Shown here one piece after another: positions 8,706 through 8,735 of a stretch of DNA of 8,735 bases (its first letter is position 1; each line of letters starts with the position of its first letter). Source of the stretch: an uncultured Aliarcobacter sp. (lineage in GTDB: Bacteria; Campylobacterota; Campylobacteria; Campylobacterales; Arcobacteraceae); assembly GCA_947629065.1 (NCBI GenBank), contig CANRCH010000071.1:1-8735 (forward strand), given 5' to 3'. Made by a program: the position numbers and the translations under genes. A model generated the notes under the pieces. It was given only the letters and a program-made list of their open reading frames with translations. It was not told the origin of the DNA and made no database searches.

Positions 8706-8735
8706 AATATAATTAATATTTTTTTACTGCAAGAG

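Noticed and set aside
8705..8732. Possible sigma-70 promoter for the operon (TTGCAG and TATATT with about 15 bases between them)
   Set aside because: The TATATT box directly abuts the ribosome site AAGGA, so transcription would start at or after the ribosome site; spacing is short and any A/T-rich stretch offers such boxes. The promoter may lie beyond the edge.

Overview
The window comes from a very AT-rich bacterial chromosome, most likely a Campylobacterota (Epsilonproteobacteria) member of the Arcobacter/Aliarcobacter type. This is inferred from the A/T-biased codon use, the tightly packed single-strand operon, the short form of ThiC, the ThiF with an N-terminal ThiS-like domain, and a degenerate SpeE-family protein that best resembles the Helicobacter form. 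No species call is possible from the sequence alone.

Layout: bases 1-212 (+) are the 3' end of rpsI (ribosomal protein S9), followed by a hairpin with a T-run at 238-270 that looks like its intrinsic terminator. Everything from 281 to the right edge is on the minus strand and converges on rpsI. In transcription order it reads: speE-like (8692-8144), thiC (8133-6784), thiS (6772-6578), thiF (6581-5775), thiG (5774-4998), thiH (4997-3840), tenI (3836-3240), thiD (3229-2429), thiM (2411-1587), thiE (1603-962), tenA (958-281). All junctions are between -17 and +17 nt, so this is almost certainly one transcription unit of eleven genes with extensive translational coupling. No gap exceeds 68 bp.

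The genes form a nearly complete thiamine route. ThiC makes HMP-P. ThiS, ThiF, ThiG and ThiH make the thiazole carboxylate phosphate, which TenI probably aromatises. ThiD phosphorylates HMP/HMP-P, ThiE joins the two halves, and ThiM and TenA feed salvaged thiazole alcohol and degraded pyrimidine back in. ThiL (thiamine-P kinase), Dxs and the cysteine desulfurase are not in the window and must be elsewhere. No TPP riboswitch is visible; the only place left for one is beyond the right edge, upstream of the speE-like gene.

This is mostly a well-known pathway. The points worth a second look are the promoter-proximal SpeE-family protein that has lost its SAM-binding and catalytic motifs, the two ThiE-fold paralogs with separable roles, the ThiF without zinc cysteines but with a second, GG-less ThiS fold, and the joining of a de novo block to a Gram-positive-style salvage block. 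I see no defence system, mobile element, CRISPR array or RNA gene.
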